Source: Halobacillus litoralis (lineage in GTDB: Bacteria; Bacillota; Bacilli; Bacillales; Halobacillaceae). Taken from it: a DNA stretch of 64,000 nt. The notes beneath the pieces are model-generated. The model ran no database searches, had not been told where the DNA came from, and was given only the letters and a program-made list of their open reading frames with translations. The DNA lies in the NCBI RefSeq assembly GCF_020171725.1, contig NZ_JAIVAJ010000004.1, positions 124,001 through 188,000 on the forward strand, written 5' to 3'. Of the stretch, positions 9,315 through 17,535 are shown piece after piece. Numbering within the stretch: position 1 is the first letter of the stretch; every line of letters begins with the position of its first letter. A program made the position numbers and the translations under genes.

Positions 9315-11294
9315 CTATTCTGATGATCCTGTTAATCTGAACCAAGGGGGAATGCGGATAATGTGTGAGCAGTCTTGGCATTGATAGGTTCGACCGTCGC
9401 TCGATGTCTGTTGCATGTCATGCCCCGCACATTTCGGACAGCGAGTCCCTTGGCGGTAGGTCTTATGCTTTTGAGGACCACTTCCACACCCTTGGCAGAT
9501 ATAGTAGCCATCGATGCGCACAGGACTCTCACGGCTATCGATCACCTCATTACAGCCCCAACAGTGATTCAAATATACATTGGTATCATGGGGGCCTTTT
9601 TCAGAAGAGGAACAGTTTACGACCGTGCTTCTGTAGCGCGCCAGCTCTTTAGCATACGTAAAGTTGTTCGTCATATATGTCTTGCATCCACTACACTTCA
9701 AACGCTCCCGGATTTCACGGATGCGGTTCACCCAGCCGCTAAGCTTATTAACGTATTCGGATGGATCTTGTAAGTCAGGTAACTCAGGCGTGACACTGCT
9801 ATAGGAGAGCAACTCATGAAGGGACCAGTCTCTGTAGTCCTTCGTCTGATCCGCGCGCAGGATGGCGCCTCTTCTCGTCACCTTCGACCAAGCAGGGCAT
9901 TCTGACTTTGTTCGCGGGCAAAAGATCTTGGTCACTTTTTCATTCGTTTCATAGTCTGTTGCATCCCAATAAACCCCTTCACAATGCTTCACGACCCTTT
10001 CTGAGCAAGAAGGGAGAAGGGGGGAGACGTTCACATCACGTGACATGTCTTGAGCCATATCTAAAATATCCTCTTGGATGTACGCATGGGCGCGCTTGAA
10101 TAGATTCCGTCCAACAGCCCGAGATTCAGATGCCGCATAAAGGAAAAGGAGCATCGCCTTCAAAATCTTGCTCGACTCCCGCCGGCCGATTTCGTTAATT
10201 GAGTCCATTTGCCGGTGTTCTTTTGCGTGACGATAAATCGCAAAAGCTTTTCCCTCGTAAGACAGTTCCTCCCACACATCAAGTGGGTTCAACAATAGAC
10301 GTTCCCACATGAGCTCCACTTGATGTGGCCCAGGGACGTAAAGGAAAAAGGACGGGTTCTTCTGAAAGGATTGCGGCAGACGGGAGACGAGCATACTCTT
10401 GCCGACATCACCGTCTGCTTCCTCCACCCATCCTTCACACTGGCTTATGACTTCGTCTGTCAAATGCTCATCTCGAAGAAGCGGAATCATGAGTTCTTTC
10501 GGAGCATGTGGCCAAAAAGGTTCTTCTTTTAACAAATCGGTCGGGAGAAGCTTCCACATATTCAGAGGGTTGTCCGCTTCTCGTATCAGACCTCTGATTA
10601 TCTTCTTGTACGTGACAGGCTTTCGGCGTTTACGAATCAGCGCAAGTAATCCTTGAATTTGAAGCATCGGGGAGAAATGTCGCCGGATATCTTCGACTTC
10701 ATATAAAGAAATCGGAATCCGGTCGAAATCCTTCGTCGTGAAAAGCTTCTCCTGAGCGATCGTTGCGAGCTCCTCATGCCAGTCCGTGGATTCATCCCAC
10801 ACAGCGATGATTTCATCAAACACTTCTCCCGGATCTAAATAGCTCCATAACCTCTTATCGTGTACCACCCATTCACTCGGCAAGCGCTTCATCAATCTTT
10901 TAACGCCCACTTCATGATGCTTAAGTTGTGTCAATTTCTCATGGGCAAGCTCGGCGCCCTTCTCCTTTGTTAAAAGGGGGGCAAGCTTTGCCAAAGCAGA
11001 TTCGAAAAAGGTGGGGGCAGGGTCAAAGAACACAGACGTCAACACGTCCTTGTCTTCTTCATCGTCAAGAATATTCAGCCTCTCCGCTTTTTCTTTTCCT
11101 CTGTTTTCTCCGATTTCGAATGTTACTATGATTCCTTCACGCAGTGTCTCGGGCGACGTGAGGAGATCGTTTTTATGTATGTAAAGGTCTTCTTGATCCG
11201 GTCTCTGAATAAAGCCGAAATGATTTTCAATCCGCTCTCCTCGGTCATTTCGACGAAACCCGCCGAACCATTTGATGCTTCCGTATTGCCTCAA
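9315..11294 (-). CDS. Cold-shock-domain and multi-zinc-ribbon protein
   Basis: 659 residues starting at TTG, seven bases after AGGAGGG. Residues 3-75 are a cold-shock-like OB fold (GSIKWF, NHFGFI, DLYIHKNDLL, GIIVTFEIG, KAERL), which suggests RNA or single-stranded nucleic acid binding. The long middle is helical and unrecognised. From about residue 535 to 645 there are five CxxC pairs (CSGC, CWGC, CQGC, CPKC, CQDC), consistent with tandem zinc ribbons. It lies in the same island and strand as the McrBC-like operon, 286 bp upstream of it. A nucleic-acid sensor for that system is a reasonable inference. Confidence 0.8.
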   Translation of the reverse strand: MRQYGSIKWFGGFRRNDRGERIENHFGFIQRPDQEDLYIHKNDLLTSPETLREGIIVTFEIGENRGKEKAERLNILDDEEDKDVLTSVFFDPAPTFFESALAKLAPLLTKEKGAELAHEKLTQLKHHEVGVKRLMKRLPSEWVVHDKRLWSYLDPGEVFDEIIAVWDESTDWHEELATIAQEKLFTTKDFDRIPISLYEVEDIRRHFSPMLQIQGLLALIRKRRKPVTYKKIIRGLIREADNPLNMWKLLPTDLLKEEPFWPHAPKELMIPLLRDEHLTDEVISQCEGWVEEADGDVGKSMLVSRLPQSFQKNPSFFLYVPGPHQVELMWERLLLNPLDVWEELSYEGKAFAIYRHAKEHRQMDSINEIGRRESSKILKAMLLFLYAASESRAVGRNLFKRAHAYIQEDILDMAQDMSRDVNVSPLLPSCSERVVKHCEGVYWDATDYETNEKVTKIFCPRTKSECPAWSKVTRRGAILRADQTKDYRDWSLHELLSYSSVTPELPDLQDPSEYVNKLSGWVNRIREIRERLKCSGCKTYMTNNFTYAKELARYRSTVVNCSSSEKGPHDTNVYLNHCWGCNEVIDSRESPVRIDGYYICQGCGSGPQKHKTYRQGTRCPKCAGHDMQQTSSDGRTYQCQDCSHIIRIPPWFRLTGSSE

Positions 11295-11599
11295 GATAAT
11301 CCCTCCTAAGATGGTAACAAATGTTCATATTCCTCTACCGATTATACATATCTTTCCTAGCGTTGTGGGTGTATGCAAGAAGAATCTTTGTGTAATTGTT
11401 ACGTTTGCAGCGGAATAGAGACTTTCCATGGAGGAGAAAGGGGAGTGATAAATATATCCCATTTGACTCACAGAATGTTTAATTCTCTTGACGATAAAAA
11501 AGTCAAGGAATCTATCTCAAGGATAATGGGCTGAGCGCTTTTCAAACCTCAACAGTAAAGAGGATCTCGTAAGGGGATGAATTTTGACTCTCAGCACGA
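11295..11599. other. Intergenic stretch inside island, no gene seen
   Basis: AT-rich DNA upstream of the cold-shock/zinc-ribbon gene. It presumably holds that gene's promoter. I see no ORF with a ribosome binding site and no repeat here. Confidence 0.5.
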
Positions 11600-11638
11600 G
11601 AAACGGTCTAGACACCCTTCGTCTAGACCGTTTCTTCA
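11600..11638. terminator. Inverted repeat, probable terminator
   Basis: A perfect 14-bp stem (GAAACGGTCTAGAC/GTCTAGACCGTTTC) with a 7-base loop and TT following on the plus strand. No plus-strand gene precedes it inside the island, so it may be an insulator or a relic of lost genes. Confidence 0.55.
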
Positions 11639-11703
11639 TGAGTTTTTCTCTGAAAATGTTGAGAGAACCACTCTCACGTCGATTTTCCTCCTCACCACAG
11701 ACC

Positions 11704-11738
11704 AAAAGCGTCGTGAGACAATTTCTCACGACGCTTTC
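11704..11738 (-). terminator. Terminator downstream of yvrJ (island copy)
   Basis: The stem AAAGCGTCGTGAGA/TCTCACGACGCTTT is followed on the minus strand by a short T-run. It lies 17 bases past the yvrJ stop and so appears to be the replacement 3' end brought in by the island. Confidence 0.75.
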
Positions 11739-11754
11739 ACACCTAACGCACGAT

Positions 11755-11889
11755 TCATTTCCACTTATCCGGTATTTGATGAAGGGTTTCGATCATCAGA
11801 TCCAGCTTGCCCTCGATACGGTGCAGCAGGTAGAAGGTGACCGCAATCGGGAAGCCGACATCGGTGACAAAAGCAAACCACATATCCAT
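11755..11889 (-). CDS. yvrJ: YvrJ-family short protein
   Basis: 44 residues with one membrane segment (VGFPIAVTFYLL) followed by a charged helix ending HQIPDKWK. This is the typical pattern of the short YvrJ family of Bacillaceae (function unknown). It lies downstream of DUF2922 and DUF1659 genes, its usual neighbours, but behind a terminator-like hairpin. Its last 41 bases are repeated at 3931-3971. The insertion left it intact with a TGA instead of the TAG at the other copy. Confidence 0.85.
   Translation of the reverse strand: MDMWFAFVTDVGFPIAVTFYLLHRIEGKLDLMIETLHQIPDKWK
11757..11797. repeat. Right 41-bp direct repeat (att-like), within yvrJ 3' end
   Basis: Identical over 41 bases to 3931-3971. 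It covers codons 31 to 44 of the yvrJ gene. Integration of elements at 3' ends of genes commonly leaves this arrangement. Confidence 0.9.
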
Positions 11890-11918
11890 CGTACACACCT
11901 CTCTTTTTTTTATGGTAG

Positions 11919-11952
11919 AAAAAGCCGCTATGATAGCACCATAGCGGCTTTT
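11919..11952 (-). terminator. Terminator or attenuator between DUF2922 gene and yvrJ
   Basis: The stem AAAAGCCGCTAT/ATAGCGGCTTTT has a minus-strand T-run. It lies between the DUF2922 stop and the yvrJ ribosome site, so yvrJ is likely expressed by read-through or from its own promoter. Confidence 0.8.
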
Positions 11953-11955
11953 CGT

Positions 11956-12168
11956 TTAGATTTCGATACCGAAGACGTTACGTTCGACGATGCGTGCTTC
12001 TTTCTTAGCGACGAGATTTCCGCCTGTCGAGTTGAAGCAGTTCTGAGTGATGATGGCGTCCATCGCCGCATTGATTAAGGCGGGATCGGCAGGTTCGACC
12101 GGCTGTTCAAGCGAGATCGTCACCGTCTTGCCATCTTCGTTGAGAAATTTCAATTCAAGCTTTTTCAT
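11956..12168 (-). CDS. DUF2922 domain protein
   Basis: 70 residues matching the DUF2922 pattern: a short beta-strand-rich start (LELKFLNEDGKTVTISL) and a C-terminal KKEARIVERN segment. Small proteins of this family occur next to DUF1659 and YvrJ in Bacillaceae; function unknown. The ATG follows GGAGGAG. Confidence 0.88.
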   Translation of the reverse strand: MKKLELKFLNEDGKTVTISLEQPVEPADPALINAAMDAIITQNCFNSTGGNLVAKKEARIVERNVFGIEI

Positions 12169-12188
12169 TCGAGCTCCTCCTTTCTAAA

Positions 12189-12413
12189 TTAAGATTCGTA
12201 GATCAAGAATTCGTCATCTCGTTCGATGGAGAACAAGACGCGCTGCTGAAGGGGTTCCAGCGCAGTTGCCACTCCGTGAAGCTGCTCTTCTGTTGCTGTC
12301 GTCTTCACGTTGTTGAACGACTTCGTGCGGTAGACTGGGTTTCCGACTTCATCGACTCCGTCCTCGAATGTAAGTACGAGGCGGCTGTCCATTAGTTCTG
12401 CGTTTACGGCCAT
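12189..12413 (-). CDS. DUF1659 domain protein
   Basis: 74 residues, DUF1659 family (LVLTFEDGVDEVGNPVYRTKSF). It is the first gene of the DUF1659-DUF2922-YvrJ cluster. A GTG at 12422 extends the frame, but AGGAGG is positioned eight bases before the ATG at 12413, which I take as the start. Function unknown. Confidence 0.88.
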   Translation of the reverse strand: MAVNAELMDSRLVLTFEDGVDEVGNPVYRTKSFNNVKTTATEEQLHGVATALEPLQQRVLFSIERDDEFLIYES

Positions 12414-12510
12414 TGCGATCACCTCCTTTCACTTCTATAATCGAAGCGAATCACGAAAAGGTGTCATATCTTCAAAAAAAAGGCTCATTTTTTTACTGAG
12501 ACTCTGCTGT

Positions 12511-12530
12511 GGAACAAGAGAACCGTCCCC
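12511..12530 (+). repeat. Solitary half of the palindromic repeat
   Basis: GGAACAAGAGAACCGTCCCC, identical to the right arm of the palindromes listed below. No left arm precedes it, so this is a truncated copy. Confidence 0.85.
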
Positions 12531-12592
12531 AGATTTCCTGATTTGAAACATTTCCCAGTCCCTTTTCGTATAAAAAAGGAGGAGGGGTTGCT

Positions 12593-12967
12593 GTGAAGAA
12601 ATGGTTGGCTTCATTGGTCTTGTTGTTCATGGTCAGTGCTTGTTCGAATCAGGACATCATCACGTTCCAGGATAGAAGTGAGACGTGGTCGGTGCAGTAC
12701 AACGTGGAGGTGACCGGGGAAAATGAAGAATCCACAGAGCTGCGCATCGCCTATGTCGGAGATGGAGAGCCGCCTGAGACCATTGATTATTCCTATGATG
12801 CAGGGTCCGGGAGTGGAAACGGCACGGCACCGTTGTCAGAAGACGGCGTCATCACTCCATCATCTGGCTGTTCGGGGTGTGACACGACGGAAAGAGAGGA
12901 TGAGGTGACGGTAACGATTGAGTGGGACGATCAGGAGGAGAACTTCACGCTGGAACCGCGTTCGTAA
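12593..12967 (+). CDS. Small lipoprotein
   Basis: 124 residues starting at GTG behind AGGAGGAGGGG. A lipoprotein signal with lipobox VSAC places the lipidated cysteine at residue 17. The mature part is acidic and beta-rich, with a Cys pair SGCSGCDTT. It resembles no family I can name. Expected to be on the outer face of the membrane. Confidence 0.8.
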   Translation: MKKWLASLVLLFMVSACSNQDIITFQDRSETWSVQYNVEVTGENEESTELRIAYVGDGEPPETIDYSYDAGSGSGNGTAPLSEDGVITPSSGCSGCDTTEREDEVTVTIEWDDQEENFTLEPRS

Positions 12968-13026
12968 GGCCTTACACATGTGACGGAAAAGGCAGCATAT
13001 ACTCCGAATATCGGAGGTGTCATCCA

Positions 13027-13407
13027 TTGAAAACAATGATATTCGTTGGAGTGCTTATGCTGTCGTTCCTTTTCTTGTTCGTTCTAGATTCACCCCAATC
13101 CAATGTAGAGGCAATAGAAGATACGATACCAAGCCCGCAAGAAGCAGTCGGAATTATAGACTACATACAAAAACATTTCTCAAATGAAGAAAAAGTGAAG
13201 TCCGTCCAGTTTGACGAAGAGCGGAAATCCATTGTGGTTCAGACAACTTTTACGAAGCCTGACTCCAAGGAGGCGTTCGGGTTAGAGGAAGAACTAGTGG
13301 ATGTGCTTCAAGAGTATAACCTGACAGGCGATCGAGTCTCTTATATGGTCGAACTGAACCTCCAGAACGGAACAATGTTTTCGAGCGTTGTCTTCCTTAA
13401 TGAATGA
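13027..13407 (+). CDS. Membrane-anchored hypothetical protein
   Basis: 126 residues from a TTG start seven bases after GGAGGTG. The open frame extends upstream to 12922, but that part overlaps the previous gene and has no ribosome site. One N-terminal anchor (about residues 4-20) is followed by an acidic extracytoplasmic domain ending LQNGTMFSSVVFLNE. No family recognised. The 60-bp gap to the preceding lipoprotein gene suggests co-transcription. Confidence 0.7.
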   Translation: MKTMIFVGVLMLSFLFLFVLDSPQSNVEAIEDTIPSPQEAVGIIDYIQKHFSNEEKVKSVQFDEERKSIVVQTTFTKPDSKEAFGLEEELVDVLQEYNLTGDRVSYMVELNLQNGTMFSSVVFLNE

Positions 13408-13535
13408 TTACGATCATCATAGGGGGATTTCAATTTCGTACTCCCAAAGTCATAGCTGCTCTCCGTTCCCTGGCCGATGGCGGCCGTTCAAACTCCCTGT
13501 ATCTTTATAGTAGATCTAAAAAAGGGGAGTAACCA

Positions 13536-14360
13536 ATGAAAAAATATGTATGTACGACGTGCGGGGTGCAATACCCGGCGAGCTCAGAAGAACCGAAAGC
13601 GTGTCCGATTTGTGAGGAAGAACGACAATATGTGAATCCGGATGGTCAATCCTGGACGACTCATGATGAATTGATAAGCAGTGGAAGATATCGAAATGTT
13701 ATTAAGCAAGAAGAGGAAGGGCTATACAGCATCACGACGACACCGGAAATCGGCATCGGTCAAACGGCGTATCTTGTGGTCGAGGATGGCTTCATAACTC
13801 TTTGGGACTGCCTAACTTACCTCGATGACGAAACGGTTGAATTTATTCAGTCTTTGGGTGGCATTGATGCCATTGCGCTTTCGCATCCTCACTATTATTC
13901 CAGGCAATCTGACTGGGCGGAGGTGTTTGATGCACCGATCTATATTCATGCGGATGATCGGGAATGGGTGATGGAACCGAGTGAGCGCATCCATTTTTGG
14001 AAAGGGGAAGAAAAACAGTTGAAGGAAGGTGTGACGCTGCATCGTCTTGGAGGTCATTTCAAAGGTGGGGCTGTGCTCCATTGGAAAAACGGGAATGAGG
14101 GGCGCGGTACACTGCTTACGGGGGACATCATCCAAGTGGTTCAGGACCGGAATTGGGTGAGCTTCATGTATAGTTATCCGAACTTGATTCCGTTACCAGC
14201 GAGTAAGGTGGAAGAGATGGCGCAGAAGACTGCCGGCTTATCCTTCAATATCCTTTACAATGCTTTTCATAAAGTGGTGCGAAACGATGCTTCAAAAGTC
14301 GTTCAGCAGTCCGCGGAACGTTATGTGAAAGCGCTGGAGGGAAAGTGGTTCGCAACGTAA
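13536..14360 (+). CDS. Metallo-beta-lactamase-fold protein with N-terminal zinc/rubredoxin-like motif
   Basis: 274 residues. The N-terminus has two CxxC pairs (CTTC at 6-9, CPIC at 23-26), like a rubredoxin or zinc-ribbon knuckle. It is followed by a metallo-beta-lactamase-like fold (LSHPHYY, LGGHFKGGAVLHW, LLTGDIIQV). The canonical HxHxDH motif is degenerate (HPHYYS), so the metal site or activity may differ from typical hydrolases. Substrate unknown. Well-placed ribosome site AGGGGAG. Confidence 0.82.
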   Translation: MKKYVCTTCGVQYPASSEEPKACPICEEERQYVNPDGQSWTTHDELISSGRYRNVIKQEEEGLYSITTTPEIGIGQTAYLVVEDGFITLWDCLTYLDDETVEFIQSLGGIDAIALSHPHYYSRQSDWAEVFDAPIYIHADDREWVMEPSERIHFWKGEEKQLKEGVTLHRLGGHFKGGAVLHWKNGNEGRGTLLTGDIIQVVQDRNWVSFMYSYPNLIPLPASKVEEMAQKTAGLSFNILYNAFHKVVRNDASKVVQQSAERYVKALEGKWFAT

Positions 14361-14422
14361 GGGTCAGCATTTTCTTAGTGTCTTCTTTTATGACTGATGA
14401 GAGATCAGAATCATAAAGTGGT

Positions 14423-14455
14423 GGGGTCTTCGAAAAGGAGGCCTCTTTTTTTATG
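14423..14455 (+). terminator. Weak terminator
   Basis: A short wobble-containing stem (GGGGTC with GGCCTC) is followed by seven T's, downstream of the metallo-beta-lactamase-fold gene. Confidence 0.45.
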
Positions 14456-14534
14456 AATTTTTTCATAGCGCTTCCAAACAGCCATCTATCAACTGAATAT
14501 CCTGCATACAAATCGAAAAATGTCAAATACGCTA

Positions 14535-14562
14535 TTGCATAATTATGATTCTATGCTAATAT
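14535..14562 (+). promoter_or_regulatory. Putative promoter of the peptide-uptake operon
   Basis: TTGCAT (14535-14540), 16 bases, then TAATAT (14557-14562). It lies upstream of the IclR-family gene that starts the operon. Confidence 0.5.
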
Positions 14563-14589
14563 AAATACTAATCACAAAATTCAGAATAT

Positions 14590-14608
14590 TGGTTCTATTA
14601 TCGAACCA
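14590..14608 (+). promoter_or_regulatory. Putative IclR-type operator
   Basis: Perfect inverted repeat TGGTTC-N7-GAACCA between the putative promoter and the ribosome site of the IclR-family gene. Its position suggests autoregulation. Confidence 0.55.
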
Positions 14609-14629
14609 CTTAGAAGGTGGTGGCAGCAA

Positions 14630-15418
14630 ATGAGTTCGAAAACCGTCGACAAAGCCCTCCAAGTATTGGACATGTTCACCTTGAAGCATCCGAAATGGGG
14701 GCTTAGAGAGTTGTCGCGTGAACTGGATATGAGTCATACGATCGTTCACAGAATGCTGACGACGCTTGAGGAGAGAGGCTACGTGTACCGTAGTGTGGAT
14801 ACGCAGAAGTACGAGCTTGGAATCAAGTTGCTGGAGCTAAGTAACGTCGTAGAGCAGCACTTCCAAATATCAGAAATCATCCACCCGATTATGCATAAGA
14901 TTGCATCCGAAACAGGAGAGAGTGTCGTCATGACTCTTTTAGATAACGAAGAAGGAGTATTTTCAAAGATTGTCGAGAGTAGTCAACAGGTGAGATTTGC
15001 AGGGTCTGTCGGTCGTAGATCGCCGCTATACATAGGAGCCTCTCATAAGGTCATCCTTTGTCATTTACCGAAAGACGTGCAGAGACGGATTGTTCGTCAG
15101 GGAGCGGAGACTCATCCAGATTTAGTTCCCTCCGCGGATGCGTTGCTGCAAAGGCTGGAGGAGATTGATCGGAACAGGTGGGCCTACTCAGCTGGAGAAA
15201 CAATCAGTGATGTTGCGGCTGTTTCAATTCCGTTGTTTGATTACGGGCATAAGGTGCTTGGGTCATTGTCGATTGCCGGTCCGAGCTATCGTCTAACGGA
15301 GGAAGTGGCTCAAGAAATACTGCCAAACCTCGAACGCCATCGCCCGGAGCTCGATTCGATTTTGAGTAAGGTTTGTTTTCCTACCAGACGGAACTTTTTA
15401 CTAGAGAGTCTTCATTAA
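14630..15418 (+). CDS. IclR family transcriptional regulator
   Basis: 262 residues. A winged helix-turn-helix at about 1-70 (GLRELSRELDMSHTIVHRMLTTLEERGYV) is followed by an IclR effector-binding GAF-like domain (ALLQRLEEIDRNRWAYSAGE..VAAVSIPLFDYGHKVLGSLSI). It sits 14 bp before the ABC ATPase gene at the head of the peptide-uptake operon. It probably senses a peptide or amino-acid-derived ligand and controls the operon. Whether it activates or represses cannot be told. Confidence 0.93.
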   Translation: MSSKTVDKALQVLDMFTLKHPKWGLRELSRELDMSHTIVHRMLTTLEERGYVYRSVDTQKYELGIKLLELSNVVEQHFQISEIIHPIMHKIASETGESVVMTLLDNEEGVFSKIVESSQQVRFAGSVGRRSPLYIGASHKVILCHLPKDVQRRIVRQGAETHPDLVPSADALLQRLEEIDRNRWAYSAGETISDVAAVSIPLFDYGHKVLGSLSIAGPSYRLTEEVAQEILPNLERHRPELDSILSKVCFPTRRNFLLESLH

Positions 15419-15432
15419 TAGGAGGTGGATCC

Positions 15433-16449
15433 ATGTTAAAGGTTGATCGTCTCGTGACTGGATACAGGGGAAAGGAAGGGTTTGTACGTGCTGTGGATGG
15501 GGTGTCCTTTGATATCGAAAAAGGGGAGACCGTCTGCATCGTGGGAGAATCCGGGAGCGGGAAGAGTGTAACGTCGATGTCGGTAATGCGTCTTGTCGAG
15601 TTTGAAAATGGTGAAATCGTCAGTGGATCGATTGAATACATGGGAGAAGAGTTGACGACGAAGTCCAATGAAGAAATGAGGAAGCTCAGAGGGGCTGAGA
15701 TTTCAATGATCTTCCAAGAACCTCTGACAGCTTTGAATCCCGTCTTCACGGTAGGCCAGCAGATTGTCGAAGCCATCCGCTATCACCAGCCCCTCTCTAA
15801 AAAGCAGGCGATGGACAGGGCAGAGGAACTTCTTACGATGGTCGGGTTGTCAGAGCCGAAGACAAGGTTGAAGCAATACCCTCACGAACTTTCCGGGGGC
15901 ATGCGGCAGCGGGTGATGATTGCCATTGCATTGGCTTCAAAGCCGAAGCTTCTGATTGCTGATGAGCCGACGACGGCGCTTGATGTCACGATTGAAGCTC
16001 AGATTCTCGAGCTGCTCCGGAAGTTGAGAGACGAAGAAGAAATGTCGATTATGTTGATTACCCACGACATCGGCGTCGCCGCAGAGCTTTCACACCGGAT
16101 CATCATCATGTATGCCGGTAAGGTGATGGAAATCGCGAAGACAGAGGACCTATTCGACCAGCCGCATCACCCGTATACGAAGGGGTTGCTGGAGTCGATT
16201 CCGAAGATGAGCGGGGCAAGAGGCGAACTGCTTCCTACTATAGAAGGGACGATTCCAGGCTTAAATCAAATGCCGGAAGGGTGTCGGTTCGCTCCACGCT
16301 GTCCGCTTGCGACTAAGAAGTGTCACGAGGAAGAGCCGCCTCTCGAAAGAAAATGCAGTCGTCAAGTGGCCTGTTGGCACGTAGAAGAATTTTTGGCATC
16401 GCAAAGAGAAGCTTCTGAAAGGAAGGAGGATCCCGTTGAATCCACATGA
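15433..16449 (+). CDS. Oligopeptide/dipeptide ABC transporter ATPase, OppD/DppD type
   Basis: 338 residues. Walker A GESGSGKS (38-45), ABC signature LSGGMRQR, Walker [13 protein letters not shown], and the C-terminal oligopeptide-type extension with cysteines ([14 protein letters not shown]) typical of OppD/DppD. ATPase of a peptide importer at the cytoplasmic face. ATG at 15433 after AGGAGGTGG; an upstream in-frame ATG overlaps the regulator gene. Pairs with the next gene. Confidence 0.95.
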   Translation: MLKVDRLVTGYRGKEGFVRAVDGVSFDIEKGETVCIVGESGSGKSVTSMSVMRLVEFENGEIVSGSIEYMGEELTTKSNEEMRKLRGAEISMIFQEPLTALNPVFTVGQQIVEAIRYHQPLSKKQAMDRAEELLTMVGLSEPKTRLKQYPHELSGGMRQRVMIAIALASKPKLLIADEPTTALDVTIEAQILELLRKLRDEEEMSIMLITHDIGVAAELSHRIIIMYAGKVMEIAKTEDLFDQPHHPYTKGLLESIPKMSGARGELLPTIEGTIPGLNQMPEGCRFAPRCPLATKKCHEEEPPLERKCSRQVACWHVEEFLASQREASERKEDPVEST

Positions 16450-17506
16450 ATCGAATCACGAGCCGTTGCTTGAGATCAAGAATTTGAAGAAATACTTTGA
16501 GATTAAAGGAGGTGGGGCCTTAGGGAGGAAGAAGCAGACGCTGAAGGCCGTTGATGATGTATCGTTCGAGATTTACAAAGGGGAAACCTTGGGGCTTGTC
16601 GGAGAATCCGGGTGTGGGAAGTCAACGCTCGGCCGGAATATTTTAAGGCTGCAGGATCCGACTTCAGGAGAAGTGGTGTACGACCAGAAGAATATTCTCG
16701 ACTACACAAAAAAAGAGATGCGTGCCCTCAGAAAGGATATGCAGATCATTTACCAGGATCCATTTGGCTCGTTGAATCCGCGCTTTACAATCGGTCAAAT
16801 CATAGGTGAAATGTATGAAATCCATGGCATTGCGAGAGGGAAAGAAAAGGAAAAGAAAGTGAAGGAATTGTTGGAGCTTGTAGGGCTCGATCCACAGCGG
16901 TATCACAGTTACCCACACGAGTTCTCTGGAGGACAGCGTCAGCGGGTCGGCATTGCGAGAGCTCTTGCTCTTCAGCCGGAATTCATTGTGGCTGATGAAC
17001 CCGTCTCTGCTCTTGATGTATCCGTCCAGTCCCAAGTCATCAACCTATTGATTGAGTTGAAGAAAGAAATGGGATTGACACTGCTCTTTATCGCTCATGG
17101 ATTGAATGTCGTCCGTCATATTTCAGATCGTGTCGGTGTGATGTACTTAGGAAAACTGGTTGAACTATCGGATACGGATTCTATTTTCAATGAACCCGCT
17201 CATCCATATACAGCGGCCTTGCTCTCTACGGTTCCGGAGGCAGATCCGGAAGCTAGAAAAGAACGCATCGTTTTGAAAGGTGAGGTGCCTTCACCAGCTT
17301 CCCCACCTTCTGGTTGCAATTTCAGGACGAGGTGCCCACTTGCCACCGAACGATGTAGTCAGGAAGCTCCTGCATGGCAGGAAACGCGAAACGGCCATTT
17401 CACGGCTTGCCATTACCCACTTGAGAAAGGGCAGACGTTGAAAGATGCAATTAAACAACGTAAGGAACAACCTGAAAAAAATACCAATAACCTTATTATG
17501 GCATAA
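16436..17506 (+). CDS. Oligopeptide/dipeptide ABC transporter ATPase, OppF/DppF type
   Basis: 356 residues. Walker A GESGCGKS (56-63), FSGGQRQRVGIARAL, FIVADEPVSALD and the Cys-containing oligopeptide C-terminal region. TTG start preceded by GGAGGATCC, overlapping the previous gene by 14 bp. Second ATPase of the importer heterodimer. Confidence 0.95.
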   Translation: MNPHESNHEPLLEIKNLKKYFEIKGGGALGRKKQTLKAVDDVSFEIYKGETLGLVGESGCGKSTLGRNILRLQDPTSGEVVYDQKNILDYTKKEMRALRKDMQIIYQDPFGSLNPRFTIGQIIGEMYEIHGIARGKEKEKKVKELLELVGLDPQRYHSYPHEFSGGQRQRVGIARALALQPEFIVADEPVSALDVSVQSQVINLLIELKKEMGLTLLFIAHGLNVVRHISDRVGVMYLGKLVELSDTDSIFNEPAHPYTAALLSTVPEADPEARKERIVLKGEVPSPASPPSGCNFRTRCPLATERCSQEAPAWQETRNGHFTACHYPLEKGQTLKDAIKQRKEQPEKNTNNLIMA

Positions 17507-17535
17507 GCCATTCGAATTAGAAAGGGGAATCACCT

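Larger units (their letters stand above)
3931..11797. mobile_element. Repeat-bounded genomic island carrying a McrBC-like system
   Basis: The segment is bounded by exact 41-bp direct repeats at 3931-3971 and 11757-11797 and is 7,826 bp from repeat to repeat. The right copy is the 3' end of an intact yvrJ-family gene. The left copy has the same codons followed by TAG. This is the signature of site-specific integration into a gene's 3' end with restoration of that gene. The cargo is four minus-strand genes. No integrase, transposase or excisionase is inside, so mobility would have to be supplied in trans, or the recombinase has been lost. Confidence 0.75.
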
